A stretch of 52,415 nucleotides of DNA from Cyanobacteriota bacterium (GCA_026389335.1 JAPLIB010000163.1:1-52415), one strand, 5' to 3'. Positions 35,735 through 44,749 are shown, counted from the first letter of the stretch. Notes: a model not told the origin generated them from the sequence alone. Numbers and translations are program-made.

Positions 35735-37051
35735 TCAATCGGCAGCGCCAGCTCCCTGAAGGTTGGCGCCGTGCTGGTGTCTGGGTGGGGCCGGTAAGCG
35801 CAGACTGCTCAGCCACGACAGGGCCACCAGCAGGGCCGAGCACCAGAGGCAGGCCTGCATGCCGCCTTGCAGGTACACCCAGCCCGAGCCGAGGGTGCCC
35901 AGCAGGCGACCGGCCGCATTGGCCATGTAATAGAAGCCAACGTTGAGACTCACCGATTCAGCGTCGGTGTAGGCCAGCACCATATAGCTGTGGATTGAGG
36001 AATTCATGGCAAACACCACCCCGAAGGCCGCCAAGCCCAGCACGAGCGCTAATCCGGGATGGGCCACCTGGCGCCAGAGCGCCAAGGCGATCAGGGCTGG
36101 AATCGCGGTGAGCAGGGCACTCCAGAACTGAACCGCCGCCGGGCCCGGCGGGGCCTTCTGGCCCCAGCTGCGGCGCAGGGAGGGGGCCGCGCCCTGCACG
36201 ATTCCGTAGCCGATCACCCAAAGGCCCAGGAAACCGCCCACCTCCCAGAAGCGCCAGCCCAGGTTGGCCTCCAGAAACACCGGCAAGGCCACCACGAACC
36301 AGACATCGCGGGCGGCGAAGAGAAACAAGCGGGCCAGCGACAGGATGTTGATTCCTTCGCTCTTGGCGAATAGCGCCGCCAAACCAGGCTTCTGTTTCAT
36401 TTTGCCGATCTCCCCCGGCAGCACCAGGGTGCCGACCAGGGCCAGCGACAGACCGGCCGCCAGGGCCGCCAGCGATCCGGCGAAGCCCAGGGTGGCCAGC
36501 AGCCCACCGCCGAGAAAAAAGCCCACCCCTTTGAGGGCGTTTTTGGAGCCGGTGAGTAGCGCCACCCATTGGAACAGCTGCTGTTCGCCTCTGGCTTCGC
36601 CAGGGGTTTCAGGCACCACGGTTTTGATGGCGCTCTTGGCGCTCATCTTGTTGAGATCCTTGGCGATGCCGCTGATTGCCTGGGCCGCCATCACATAGGT
36701 GACACTCAGCAGCCGGGGCCAGCTGGCTGATACCGGAATCAATAGCAGCAGGGCACCGATCTGCAACACCAGGCCAGCCCAAAGGGTCAAGCGCAGGCCG
36801 AAGCGGGCCCCCAGCCAGCCGCCGTAGAGGTTGGTGACAATGCCGAAGAACTCGTAGAACAGAAATAGAAAGGCAATCTCCAGTGTGGAGTAGCCGAGCT
36901 GGTGAAAGTGGAACAGCACCAGCATGCGCAGGGCGCCATCGCTGAGTGTGAAGGCCCAGTAGGCCCCAGTTACCACCAGATACTGCTGCAGGGCTGAGAG
37001 CGGAGCCCAAGCAAGTGGTGGCACTGAGGGGGGCTGCGGTTCAGGGCGCAT
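35735..37051 (-). CDS. arsJ: Organoarsenical efflux permease ArsJ
   Basis: A 438-residue MFS transporter with about twelve spans. The N-terminal region [20 protein letters not shown], then [21 protein letters not shown], and [17 protein letters not shown] near residue 135 are typical of ArsJ. ArsJ exports 1-arseno-3-phosphoglycerate made by the partner GAPDH, which detoxifies arsenate. It overlaps the end of the GAPDH gene by 11 bp (or 26 bp if the upstream ATG at 37066 is used), so translation is coupled. The C-terminal 30 residues are polar. Regulated with GAPDH, presumably by the divergent arsR. Confidence 0.92.
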   Translation of the reverse strand: MRPEPQPPSVPPLAWAPLSALQQYLVVTGAYWAFTLSDGALRMLVLFHFHQLGYSTLEIAFLFLFYEFFGIVTNLYGGWLGARFGLRLTLWAGLVLQIGALLLLIPVSASWPRLLSVTYVMAAQAISGIAKDLNKMSAKSAIKTVVPETPGEARGEQQLFQWVALLTGSKNALKGVGFFLGGGLLATLGFAGSLAALAAGLSLALVGTLVLPGEIGKMKQKPGLAALFAKSEGINILSLARLFLFAARDVWFVVALPVFLEANLGWRFWEVGGFLGLWVIGYGIVQGAAPSLRRSWGQKAPPGPAAVQFWSALLTAIPALIALALWRQVAHPGLALVLGLAAFGVVFAMNSSIHSYMVLAYTDAESVSLNVGFYYMANAAGRLLGTLGSGWVYLQGGMQACLWCSALLVALSWLSSLRLPAPPRHQHGANLQGAGAAD

Positions 37052-38066
37052 CGATTCGGGCCACATGGCAGGCCAGATCCGCCAGGCGGCAGCTGTAGCC
37101 CCATTCGTTGTCGTACCAGGCGTAGACCTTGAGCTGGGTGCCGTTCACCACCAGTGTGGAGAGCCCATCGACGATGGCGCTACGGGAATCATTGACGTAG
37201 TCCACCGACACCAGCGGCCGGGTTTCGTAACCGAGAATCCCGGCAAGGGGACCGTTGGCGGCGGCTTCAAAGGCGCCATTCACCGCTTCGCTACTGACGC
37301 TGCGCTCCAGTTCGAACACCGCGTCGGTGAGGGAGGCATTGAGCAGCGGCACGCGCACGGCATGGCCGTTGAGCTTGCCCGCCAGTTCGGGGAAGATCAG
37401 GCCGATCGCCCTGGCCGAGCCGGTGCTGGTGGGGATCAGGCTGTGCAGGCAGGAGCGGGCGCGCCGCAGGTCGGATTTCAGGGCATCCACCACCACCTGG
37501 GTGTTGGTGACGTCATGGAGCGTGGTGATGGAGCCATGGCGAATGCCAAAGCTTTCCTGTACCACCTGGACCACGGGGGCCAGGCAATTGGTGGTGCAGG
37601 AGGCGGCCGTCAGCAGCCGATGGCGATCGGGGTCGTACAGCTGGTGGTTGATGCCGAAGACCACATTCAGCGCCTCCTCGCCGGCAATCTGTCCCTGTAC
37701 CGGGCAGGCCACGATCACCCGCCGCAGGCCGGCGCTGTCGAAGTAAGGCTGCAGGGTTGCCGGGGTTTTGCGCCTGCCGCTGCATTCGAGCAGCAGTTCA
37801 ACCCCGGCCTGGCGCCAGGCCACGGCGGTGGCGTCCTGTTCCTGGCAGTAACGGATGGGTTGGCTGTCAATCGAAAACCCACCGGGATGCGCTTGCACGG
37901 TTTGCGGCCAGCGGCCATGGACGGAATCGAAGACCAGCAGATGGGCGGCACTGGCCGCATCACCACCGGGGTCGTTGACTTGCACCAGCTCAATGCCGGG
38001 CCGCCCCCAGAGGGCACGAAACACCAGGCGACCGATGCGACCGAAGCCGTTGATGCCGATTTTCAT
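37041..38066 (-). CDS. ArsJ-associated glyceraldehyde-3-phosphate dehydrogenase
   Basis: A 341-residue [25 protein letters not shown] is the NAD site, [10 protein letters not shown] holds the catalytic Cys near residue 157, and the C-terminal [12 protein letters not shown] is conserved. [14 protein letters not shown] after the second strand is typical of the version paired with ArsJ. In arsenate stress it makes 1-arseno-3-phosphoglycerate for export by ArsJ. The start at 38066 places the fold at once; the frame extends 12 codons upstream without conservation. It is divergent from arsR with 45 bp between the starts, where an operator-like repeat is found. Confidence 0.93.
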   Translation of the reverse strand: MKIGINGFGRIGRLVFRALWGRPGIELVQVNDPGGDAASAAHLLVFDSVHGRWPQTVQAHPGGFSIDSQPIRYCQEQDATAVAWRQAGVELLLECSGRRKTPATLQPYFDSAGLRRVIVACPVQGQIAGEEALNVVFGINHQLYDPDRHRLLTAASCTTNCLAPVVQVVQESFGIRHGSITTLHDVTNTQVVVDALKSDLRRARSCLHSLIPTSTGSARAIGLIFPELAGKLNGHAVRVPLLNASLTDAVFELERSVSSEAVNGAFEAAANGPLAGILGYETRPLVSVDYVNDSRSAIVDGLSTLVVNGTQLKVYAWYDNEWGYSCRLADLACHVARIDAP

Positions 38067-38107
38067 CGCAGGATGGGCGCAGCAGGCCCCGAACCCCCGC
38101 AAAATAA

Positions 38108-38130
38108 ATCAATGAGAGTTGATGCATCAA
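38108..38130. promoter_or_regulatory. Candidate ArsR operator
   Basis: ATCAA (38108-38112), six bases, then TTGATGCATCAA (38119-38130), itself a perfect 12-bp palindrome. ATCAA-N6-TTGAT resembles inverted repeats bound by ArsR-type repressors. The arsR ATG (38112) lies inside, so binding could block arsR and the divergent GAPDH-arsJ pair together. Confidence 0.55.
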
Positions 38131-38465
38131 GGTCAGCCACTGCCGGCTGTGTTCTGGATCACCCTTTGGCCCATGAGCAGGCCCGCGCCCTGCTCAAAGC
38201 CTTGGCCGATCCCCTGCGCCTGCGGGTGATCGAGGCTCTCGGCCGGGGGGAGCGCTGCGTCTGCGAACTCACCGATGAGCTGGGCCTGGCCCAATCCAAG
38301 CTCTCCTTTCACCTCAGGGTGCTGAAGGACGCGGGCCTGCTCGAAGCGCGGGAGGAGGGCCGCTGGATCTACTACCGCCTTGAGCCCACAGCCATGATCG
38401 CGCTGCAGGACTGGCTCGGCCAGCTGGCCACCGGCTGCCGAACCCCAGCTCCGCCCTGCTGCTGA
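38112..38465 (+). CDS. arsR: ArsR-family arsenic-responsive repressor
   Basis: A 117-residue winged-helix repressor. ALADPLRLRVIEALGRGERCVCEL carries the Cys-x-Cys (about Cys49 and Cys51) arsenite site, here shown in part, followed by the recognition helix LAQSKLSFHLRVLKDAGLL and the wing EEGRWIYYRL. The tail ends CRTPAPPCC, with extra Cys. It should repress the divergent GAPDH-arsJ pair, itself and ACR3 until arsenite binds. Upstream frame is open but the fold starts here. The last 57 bases are part of the 145-bp direct repeat whose second copy lies before ACR3. Confidence 0.93.
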   Translation: MRVDASRSATAGCVLDHPLAHEQARALLKALADPLRLRVIEALGRGERCVCELTDELGLAQSKLSFHLRVLKDAGLLEAREEGRWIYYRLEPTAMIALQDWLGQLATGCRTPAPPCC

Positions 38466-38553
38466 GCACCCTCTCCATCCACCAGCCCCGAACAACCACC
38501 AGCTCCCGATCCCCATGGCCAAGCCTGCCCCCACCCGTCCCGGTCCGATCGCC
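38409..38553 (+). repeat. 145-bp direct repeat, copy 1 (arsR end / ACR3 start)
   Basis: Contains the last 19 codons of arsR and a truncated ACR3 start (ATG at 38515, MAKPAPTRPGPIAR, then out of homology). Aligns without gaps to 40598-40742; I count about 18 differences by hand. Confidence 0.9.
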
Positions 38554-38577
38554 CGGGACGGCATTGATAGGGTTTGA
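38515..38577 (+). pseudogene. Truncated ACR3 5' end
   Basis: ATG at 38515 starts MAKPAPTRPGPIARDGIDRV and stops at TGA 38575-38577. The first 14 codons match the ACR3 start at 40704 (MATPTPTRPGPIARG); the homology then ends. A remnant of the junction copied on the left of the DUF4114 gene. Confidence 0.7.
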
Positions 38578-38596
38578 CCAGCAGCCGAGGAACTTC

Positions 38597-40528
38597 GTGG
38601 CCATACGCTTCACCCCTCTGGCGGATCCGCTTCTCCGGTATGTCAATACTAGTCGCGCCGATCTCTCGGGGACTACGGCCAGTCTCCTGACTCCGATCAA
38701 CTACAATGCTGATATTTTCGCGGCCACTCCTACACTTCTCACGGGAAACTACGGCTTCGAGGGCTACCTAGGCATTCCAGGCCTGAGCGGTACCGGAACA
38801 ACAGCCCAAGCCACGGCCGCCGCCAACAATGTGGCCTGGCAAAACATCGATCCCTCCCTCAACGCCGCCCAGCGGGCCTACAGCTCGGCCGTCTCTGATA
38901 GCAACGCCCTGTCCGTCTACGGGCTGCCGTTGCTGCGCGCCGACACCCTGCCGTTGGTGTTCAGCCATCCCGTGTTGCCCACCAACCTGAACGGATCGGA
39001 TTTCAGGGTCACCCTCAGCAACGGCTCGGTGGTGACGCCCCAGACCGCAGCCTTCTCGCCGAATCTGGAATTCAACGAACGCCAAACGGTGGTGCTCGTC
39101 GGAGAGTTCGGGAACCGCCTACAGCCCGGGGATCCAGGAGCGCTTTATCCCACTTTGGTCACAGTCGTCAACGACGGAAGTCCCCTGGAGCTGCTCACCC
39201 GCAATGGACCGGTTACAGCCGTTGGTTTGAGTGTTGCCAGCTCCAATTCCTACGTCAGCGGAAACGGTCCAAGGGTGGTGGCCGCCAAATTGAATCGCTT
39301 CAGCAACCTGGGCGAAGGGGGACCCGTCGGCATCAGCCTGGCTTCCCAGTTCAATAGCGGCGGCGATCTCTACGGAGATCAGGCCCAGTTCAGGCTGCGC
39401 TTGTACATCAGTCTCGGCTTCTCCCCGGATGGCATCGCCAGCCTGCTGCCCAGCGAATTCTCCCGCTATTTCGTGCTGGAGGCCATCGCAGAGGATGGCT
39501 CCAAGATCACGATCAGCCAGGCTGGCACACCCGTACAGATTGGCAATCTGGGCGTGATCGAAGTGGTGGGCCTGGCGGATCTTGCCCAGGCCGGCACCCC
39601 CGAGAACGCCGCCTATGTGGAAGACCACGACAACTACTACGACATCATCTTGAAGGGTGACATTGCCGCCATCTCCCGGTTGTCGGCCGTGCGCATGCCC
39701 TCCTCCGGCTCCTATCAGGCGGTGTACGACCCTGGTGGCCCGGGGAATGATCCCGGCGCGCCCGGCGCAGCGCCCGGCCCCTTCACCGTGGCCAGCAGCG
39801 ATCACACTGTGGTGATCACCCCCGACCTGGAAGGCAGGGCGCTAGCGACGTTTGTGGAGGTGGAGGGGCCGGTGCTGCGCAACCCCTTCGATGGCCGGCC
39901 GATCGGCAGCTTGTTAGGGGTGGCGGTGGAGGACACCGAGACCGGCCAGCGGATCAACGCCTTCCGCGACCCCGAGGGCCCGCTCTTCTACAGCAGCTTC
40001 GCCCCGGCTTCCGACCAGGCCACCTCCCTTCCGGCGGGCCGCAGCCAGACCGACCCGATCGACCTGATCGACACCCGCGCCTTCACAGCGAGCAGCAGCG
40101 TCACGGTCAGTGGCTCCCTGAGCCGTTCGGCGGAATATGGCTCCACCCTGCAGTTCTACGCCGTGCTCGATCAGGCCGGAACGATTCAAGATCCCCTCAC
40201 CGGTCAGGTCCTCCAGCCCGGGCATCCGGGCTATCGCCAGGCCGCATTGAGCGCCACCAACCTGGTGACTGCGGCCGGATCCAACCTCAGCGCACCCAAC
40301 CTGGAGGTGCTGCCCTTCGCCTTCAGCGTCAGCGGCGGCCAGTTGTTCGCTCCGGTGTTGACTGTTTATGCCACCGGAGGCGTGTACTTCTCCTTCGGCG
40401 CCGCCAACCTGGATCGTGTCAGCCATTTCACCGGCTACGGCCCAAACCGTTACGGGATCGAGGATCTGGCTGGGGGCGGCGACGATGATTTTGATGACCT
40501 GATCGTTCGCTTCAACCTGTCGGTCTGA
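38597..40528 (+). CDS. Large DUF4114-ending protein inserted in ars locus
   Basis: A 643-residue acidic protein, rich in Ser, Gly, Thr and beta strands. Its last 70 residues (VYFSFGAANLDRVSHF, then YGIEDLAGGGDDDFDDLIVRF) match DUF4114, a C-terminal module of cyanobacterial surface proteins that probably binds calcium with its Asp-rich loop. A Pro/Gly linker (PGGPGNDPGAPGAAPGP) near residue 390 divides two halves. No classic signal peptide is visible; export by a type I system is possible. The GTG at 38597 is chosen because AGGAA is 5 bases before it; TTG at 38564 would lie in repeat-derived DNA. It splits arsR from ACR3 and has no known link to arsenic. Confidence 0.8.
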   Translation: MAIRFTPLADPLLRYVNTSRADLSGTTASLLTPINYNADIFAATPTLLTGNYGFEGYLGIPGLSGTGTTAQATAAANNVAWQNIDPSLNAAQRAYSSAVSDSNALSVYGLPLLRADTLPLVFSHPVLPTNLNGSDFRVTLSNGSVVTPQTAAFSPNLEFNERQTVVLVGEFGNRLQPGDPGALYPTLVTVVNDGSPLELLTRNGPVTAVGLSVASSNSYVSGNGPRVVAAKLNRFSNLGEGGPVGISLASQFNSGGDLYGDQAQFRLRLYISLGFSPDGIASLLPSEFSRYFVLEAIAEDGSKITISQAGTPVQIGNLGVIEVVGLADLAQAGTPENAAYVEDHDNYYDIILKGDIAAISRLSAVRMPSSGSYQAVYDPGGPGNDPGAPGAAPGPFTVASSDHTVVITPDLEGRALATFVEVEGPVLRNPFDGRPIGSLLGVAVEDTETGQRINAFRDPEGPLFYSSFAPASDQATSLPAGRSQTDPIDLIDTRAFTASSSVTVSGSLSRSAEYGSTLQFYAVLDQAGTIQDPLTGQVLQPGHPGYRQAALSATNLVTAAGSNLSAPNLEVLPFAFSVSGGQLFAPVLTVYATGGVYFSFGAANLDRVSHFTGYGPNRYGIEDLAGGGDDDFDDLIVRFNLSV

Positions 40529-40597
40529 ACCACTGGCCTCGATGCCGTTGAGATTGCGCTGGCCTGGAGTCCTCCACCCATCGTGATGGTGCGCCGC

Positions 40598-40654
40598 GAC
40601 TGGCTGGACCAGCTCGCCGCCGGTTGCCGAAGCCCGGCTCCGTCCTGCTGCTGA
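40598..40654 (+). pseudogene. arsR 3'-end fragment
   Basis: 18 codons and a stop (DWLDQLAAGCRSPAPSCC) match the arsR C-terminus DWLGQLATGCRTPAPPCC. Homology fades to the left of 40598, although MV-RRDW may still be related. No start exists for it. A relic of a second arsR ahead of ACR3. Confidence 0.8.
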
Positions 40655-40742
40655 GCACCCTCCCCTTCCAGCAGCCCCGAACAACCACCAGCTCCTGATT
40701 CCCATGGCCACCCCTACCCCCACCCGACCAGGTCCGATCGCC
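40598..40742 (+). repeat. 145-bp direct repeat, copy 2
   Basis: Second copy of the arsR-ACR3 junction; the offset to copy 1 is 2189 bp throughout, without gaps. Here ACR3 continues intact. Confidence 0.9.
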
Positions 40743-41798
40743 AGGGGCAGCGAGGCAGCGGCACGCTTGCCGTGGCTGGATCGGCTGCTGCCGCTCTGGA
40801 TCCTGTTGGCGATGGCGGCAGGCCTGTTGCTGGGTCGGCTGGTCCCCGGCCTGCAGGGGCTCCTGGGCATGGTGCAGGTGGGGCATACCTCTCTCCCCAT
40901 CGCCCTCGGCCTGCTGCTGATGATGTACCCGGTGCTGGCCAAGGTCCGCTACGGCGAGCTCGGCTCCATGGCCCGGGATCGGCGCCTGCTGACGATCACC
41001 CTGGCCCTCACCTGGGGCCTGGGACCACTGCTGATGTTCAGCCTGGCCTGGTTGTTCCTGCCGGATCAGCCGGCCTTCCGCACCGGGCTGATCCTGATCG
41101 GCATCGCTCCCTGCATCGCCATGGTGTTGATCTGGATCGATCTTGCCCAGGGAAACCGGGAAGCGGCCGCCCTGCTGGTGGCGATCAATTCGATCCTGCA
41201 GGTGTTGATCTATGCGTTGCTGGGCACTTTTTATCTGCAGATTCTGCCGACCTGGCTGGGGCTCGACACCGAAATCGTGCGCTTCTCCTTCGGAGAGATT
41301 GCCCGGGCGGTGCTGATCTTTTTGGGGATTCCTCTGGTGGCTGGCTTCCTCACCCGTTGGATCGGAGTCCGTCTCAAGGGGCCTCGCTGGTACGAGCAGG
41401 TCTTTCTGCCGCGGATCGGGCCCTGGGCTCTCTACGGCCTGCTGTTCACGATCGTGGTGATGTTCGCCCTGCAGGGTGAGGCGATCACCTCGGATCCAGT
41501 TCAGGTGATCCGAGTGGCCATTCCGTTGCTTCTGTACTTTGTGCTGATGTGGGGCATCGCGTTCGCGGTCGGCAAGCGAAGCGGCCTCGACTACCCCCGC
41601 ACCTCGGCCCTGGCTTTCACGGCAGCGGGTAACAACTTCGAGCTGGCGATTGCGGTGTGCATCAGCATCTGGGGTGTCGCCTCCCAGCAGGCCCTGGCTG
41701 GGGTGATCGGTCCGCTGATTGAAGTGCCGGTGCTGGTGACCCTGGTGTACGTGTCGCTCTGGTTGCGGGGCTTGTTGTTCCGCTCTGCGGAGGGCTGA
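40704..41798 (+). CDS. acr3: ACR3-family arsenite efflux permease
   Basis: A 364-residue membrane protein with ten spans. LLMMYPVLAKVRYGEL near residue 75, LIGIAPCIAMVLIWIDLAQGN near residue 132 (part), with the functional Cys, and SALAFTAAGNNFELAIAV near residue 300, with the conserved Glu, are ACR3 motifs. It extrudes arsenite using the proton gradient. In its usual place it would follow arsR directly; here a 2-kb insertion separates them, so its transcription may depend on read-through or a new promoter before 40704. It converges on the SQR gene with 218 bp between the stops, in which I see no gene. Confidence 0.95.
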   Translation: MATPTPTRPGPIARGSEAAARLPWLDRLLPLWILLAMAAGLLLGRLVPGLQGLLGMVQVGHTSLPIALGLLLMMYPVLAKVRYGELGSMARDRRLLTITLALTWGLGPLLMFSLAWLFLPDQPAFRTGLILIGIAPCIAMVLIWIDLAQGNREAAALLVAINSILQVLIYALLGTFYLQILPTWLGLDTEIVRFSFGEIARAVLIFLGIPLVAGFLTRWIGVRLKGPRWYEQVFLPRIGPWALYGLLFTIVVMFALQGEAITSDPVQVIRVAIPLLLYFVLMWGIAFAVGKRSGLDYPRTSALAFTAAGNNFELAIAVCISIWGVASQQALAGVIGPLIEVPVLVTLVYVSLWLRGLLFRSAEG

Positions 41799-42016
41799 AG
41801 CCCTCACCGCGACCTGAAGGCGTGGCTGCAGTCAGAGAGGCCCAGGTTTTGCTGCTCTGATCGATAAGAGGCTGGGTTCCTCGGCGGCGCTGATTCGGTG
41901 CCCAGGTTCCACTACCGCTGGGGCGCCGCATCCAGAAGTGTGCCCCAGGCCCCTGCTGCTCGGCCTGCTCAAACAAGAGCCGATGTTTGTCGGCGCGCTG
42001 ATCGAAAGCACAAACT

Positions 42017-43366
42017 TCAGCTACACCCCCCCGGGGCCTGGGCTTGCCACTGCTCCAGATCCGCTGCCGGGCGGTAAGCAAGCCCGAGGGCCTGCACCAG
42101 CGGCGCCAGGGGCTGAAGGTAACGACCCTCGTGGGGTGCTCCCTTCAGCACCCGATTCCAGTAGATCCAGGGCAGCAGTTTGGTCTTGAGCAGCCAGAAG
42201 CTCCAGCGTTCCCGGGTGGGATCGACCAGAAAGGTGCTGACTGGCTGCAGGGAGTAGTCAAACTCGGCCAGCAGCACCGAGCCGTAGCCCGTGATCAATG
42301 GGCAGACGGTGTAGCCGTCGTAGCGGCTGTTCAGGGGCTGACCGGCGAGGTAAGCCAGCAGGTTGGCCGCCAGGACGAAGGCGGCCCCCCGGGCGGCACC
42401 GGCGGTGCGAGATGTTGGCAGCGAAGAGCCATCTCCTGCCGCAAACACATTGGCGTAGCGCCGATGCTGGGTGCTGAAGGGATCCACCTCAACCCAGCCG
42501 CCGGGATCGTCACCGGCTAGGGGGCTGCTGGCGACGACCGCAGGCGCGCCCATCGGCGGCACCACATGCAACATCGCGAACGGGATCGCCTCCGTAGTGG
42601 TGCTGCCATCGCTCGCCGTCACCTCAAAGATGGCGACCTGCTCTGCCGCGCGCACCTCCCGTAGGTTGTGGCGCAGGCGCACCTCAATGCCGCGGCGCTG
42701 AATCACCCGGTGCAGGCTGCGGGCATAGGCCGGAATCGCGAACAGGGAGGCACCGGCGGTGCAGAAGATCACCCGACTGTTGACCCCGACTCCGCTCTTC
42801 GCTTTGAAATGGTCGTCCGCCAGGTACATCACTTTCTGGGGCGCCCCACCGCATTTGATCGGAGTTTCAGGAACGGTGAAAATCGCCGTGCCGCCTGAAA
42901 AATGCTGGATCGTCTCCCAGGTGTAGGCAGCGAAGCTGCTCCCATAGTTGCTGCATACGCCCTGCTGGCCAAGGGCCTGGGGCAAGCCCTTGATGCGCTC
43001 CCAGAAGCACTGCAGGCCCGGTGTCAGCACCAAGACGTCGTAGACGATCACGTCGCCATCGCTAGTGTGGACGCAGCTGTGCTCGGGGTCAAAGCCCACA
43101 GCAGCGGCGCGCAGCCAACGACAGCCCTTGGGGATCAGATCCGCCTGATCGCGGCGAGTCTGCTCGAGATGGATCAGGCCAGCGCCCACCAGGGTGAAGC
43201 CAGGTTGATACCAGTGGTCGGGGCTGGGTTCGAGGATCGTCAGCGCCAAGTGGGGCCGCTGGCGCAACAGCAGGTTGGCCACCGTGAGGCCAGCGGTGCC
43301 AGCGCCGACGATCAGGACCCGGGGCGGACCACTGGCATCGCCATCCATGCCGAAGCTTGGTGACAT
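42017..43366 (-). CDS. sqr: Type II sulfide:quinone oxidoreductase
   Basis: A 449-residue flavoprotein. VLIVGAGTAGLTVANLLL is the FAD site near residue 18. TPIKCGGAPQKVMYL holds Cys near residue 172 and YDGYTVCPLITGYGSVLLAEF (in part) Cys near residue 355: the two redox cysteines and flanks of type II SQR, like mitochondrial SQOR. It oxidises sulfide and passes electrons to the quinone pool at the cytosolic face of the membrane. The C-terminal amphipathic region ERWSFWLLKTKLLPWIYWN fits membrane contact. ATG at 43366 is chosen over a TTG three codons upstream; ATG 43348 is also possible. It follows psbA on the same strand, behind a terminator. Confidence 0.88.
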   Translation of the reverse strand: MSPSFGMDGDASGPPRVLIVGAGTAGLTVANLLLRQRPHLALTILEPSPDHWYQPGFTLVGAGLIHLEQTRRDQADLIPKGCRWLRAAAVGFDPEHSCVHTSDGDVIVYDVLVLTPGLQCFWERIKGLPQALGQQGVCSNYGSSFAAYTWETIQHFSGGTAIFTVPETPIKCGGAPQKVMYLADDHFKAKSGVGVNSRVIFCTAGASLFAIPAYARSLHRVIQRRGIEVRLRHNLREVRAAEQVAIFEVTASDGSTTTEAIPFAMLHVVPPMGAPAVVASSPLAGDDPGGWVEVDPFSTQHRRYANVFAAGDGSSLPTSRTAGAARGAAFVLAANLLAYLAGQPLNSRYDGYTVCPLITGYGSVLLAEFDYSLQPVSTFLVDPTRERWSFWLLKTKLLPWIYWNRVLKGAPHEGRYLQPLAPLVQALGLAYRPAADLEQWQAQAPGGCS

Positions 43367-43446
43367 CACAGTCAAAACTCATGCCCTCATCGTGGTTGCG
43401 TGTTATGGCGTACCTACCCGCTGGTCAAAATCAGCGAACACCAATG

Positions 43447-43470
43447 AAAAAGCCCGGAATGAATCCGGGC
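43447..43470 (-). terminator. Factor-independent terminator of psbA
   Basis: Read on the minus strand: GCCCGGA, loop TTCAT, TCCGGGC, then TTTTT. Perfect 7-bp stem and a T5 run, 82 bp beyond the psbA stop. It separates psbA from sqr, so sqr probably has its own promoter between 43367 and 43446. Confidence 0.88.
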
Positions 43471-43551
43471 GGAGCACCGCCAGGCCGCTATCGGGTAGCC
43501 GAAGCGAGCCGATGCTCATTCAGGGATGGCTGGGCGAGAGTCAAAGTCTCA

Positions 43552-44631
43552 CTAACCAATCGCCGGGGCTGTCAGGGCCACAGGCTGGGAGGCGATGGTT
43601 GCCAGATCGAGGGGGAAGTTGTGTACGTTGCGCTCGTGCATCGCCTCAATGCCGAGACCGCCACGGTTGAGCACATCGGCCCAGGTGTCGATCAGTCTTC
43701 CCTGGTGGTCGAGAATCGAGTGGTTGAAGTTCAGGCCGTTGAGGTTGAACGAGAAGCTCACCACGGCCAGGGCGGCAAACCAGATGCCCACCACCGGCCA
43801 GGCGGCCAGAAAGAAGTGCAGACTGCGGCTGTTGTTGAAGGAGGCGTACTGGAAGATCAGCCGACCGAAGTAGCCATGGGCGGCGACGATGTTGTAGGTC
43901 TCTTCCTCCTGGCCGAATTTGTAACCACGGTTCTGGGATTCGTTTTCGGTGGTTTCACGCACCAGGGAGCTGGTGACCAGGGAGCCGTGCATGGCCGAGA
44001 ACAGGCTGCCGCCGAAAACGCCGGCCACACCGAGCATGTGAAAGGGATGCATCAGCACATTGTGCTCGGCCTGGAGCACCAACATGAAGTTGAAGGTGCC
44101 GGAGATTCCCAGGGGCAGGGAATCGGAAAAAGAGCCCTGGCCGATGCCATAGACCAGCAGCACCGCGGTGGCGGCTGCCACGGGGGCGGAATAGGCCACC
44201 GCAATCCAGGGGCGCATGCCTAGCCGGTAGCTGAGTTCCCACTCCCGGCCCATCCAGCAGAAGATGCCGATCAGGAAGTGGAAGATGATCAGTTGATAGG
44301 GGCCACCGTTGTAGAGCCATTCGTCGAGGCTGCTCGCTTCCCAGATGGGATAGAAGTGCAGGCCAATGGCATTGCTGGACGGCACAACGGCCGCTGTGAT
44401 GATGTTGTTGCCATAGAGCAGGCCACCGCTCACGGGTTCCCGCACGCCGTCAATGTCAACCGGTGGTGCGCCGATGAAGGCGAGCACAAAGCAGACCGTG
44501 GCAACGAGCAGGCAGGGAATCATCAGCACCCCGAACCAGCCCACATAGAGGCGGTTGTCGGTGCTGGTGATCCAGTCCTGGAAAGATCTCCAGGGGTTAC
44601 CCCGGGAACGGGACAGGGAAGTGGTCGTCAT
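43552..44631 (-). CDS. psbA: Photosystem II D1 protein, D1-prime type
   Basis: A 359-residue thylakoid protein that aligns without gaps to standard D1. Ligands of the oxygen-evolving cluster are all kept: Asp170, Glu189, His332, Glu333, His337, Asp342 and Ala344; so are Tyr161, His190, His198, His215, Ser264 and His272. Position 130 is Glu. The substitutions Ala80, Leu158 and Ala286 replace Gly, Phe and Thr of ordinary D1, and these three positions define D1-prime, a form induced in low oxygen in several cyanobacteria. Gly162 replaces Pro next to Tyr161, and Ala144 replaces Cys. It is monocistronic, with its own terminator, and is divergent from the DUF3122 gene. Confidence 0.95.
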   Translation of the reverse strand: MTTTSLSRSRGNPWRSFQDWITSTDNRLYVGWFGVLMIPCLLVATVCFVLAFIGAPPVDIDGVREPVSGGLLYGNNIITAAVVPSSNAIGLHFYPIWEASSLDEWLYNGGPYQLIIFHFLIGIFCWMGREWELSYRLGMRPWIAVAYSAPVAAATAVLLVYGIGQGSFSDSLPLGISGTFNFMLVLQAEHNVLMHPFHMLGVAGVFGGSLFSAMHGSLVTSSLVRETTENESQNRGYKFGQEEETYNIVAAHGYFGRLIFQYASFNNSRSLHFFLAAWPVVGIWFAALAVVSFSFNLNGLNFNHSILDHQGRLIDTWADVLNRGGLGIEAMHERNVHNFPLDLATIASQPVALTAPAIG

Positions 44632-44749
44632 GGCAGGTCAGGCGCGGTGGGATCGAAAGGCAAAGGACAAAGCTGGCAAGCGCAGCGCAGCCCTTCGTCA
44701 ACCCCGAACAACGGGGCAGAGAAGCCCGTGACCGAGCTTCCATGGCTTG

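Noticed and set aside
38564-38596. TTG start of the DUF4114 protein
   Set aside because: It would add residues from the edge of the ars repeat; the GTG at 38597 has a proper ribosome binding site.
41799-42016. Gene in the ACR3-sqr gap
   Set aside because: A minus-strand stretch looks protein-like for about 30 residues, but no start, stop arrangement or family supports a gene.
43552-44631. Rogue (non-oxygen-evolving) or chlorophyll-f-type D1
   Set aside because: All manganese-cluster ligands and the C-terminal processing site are present.
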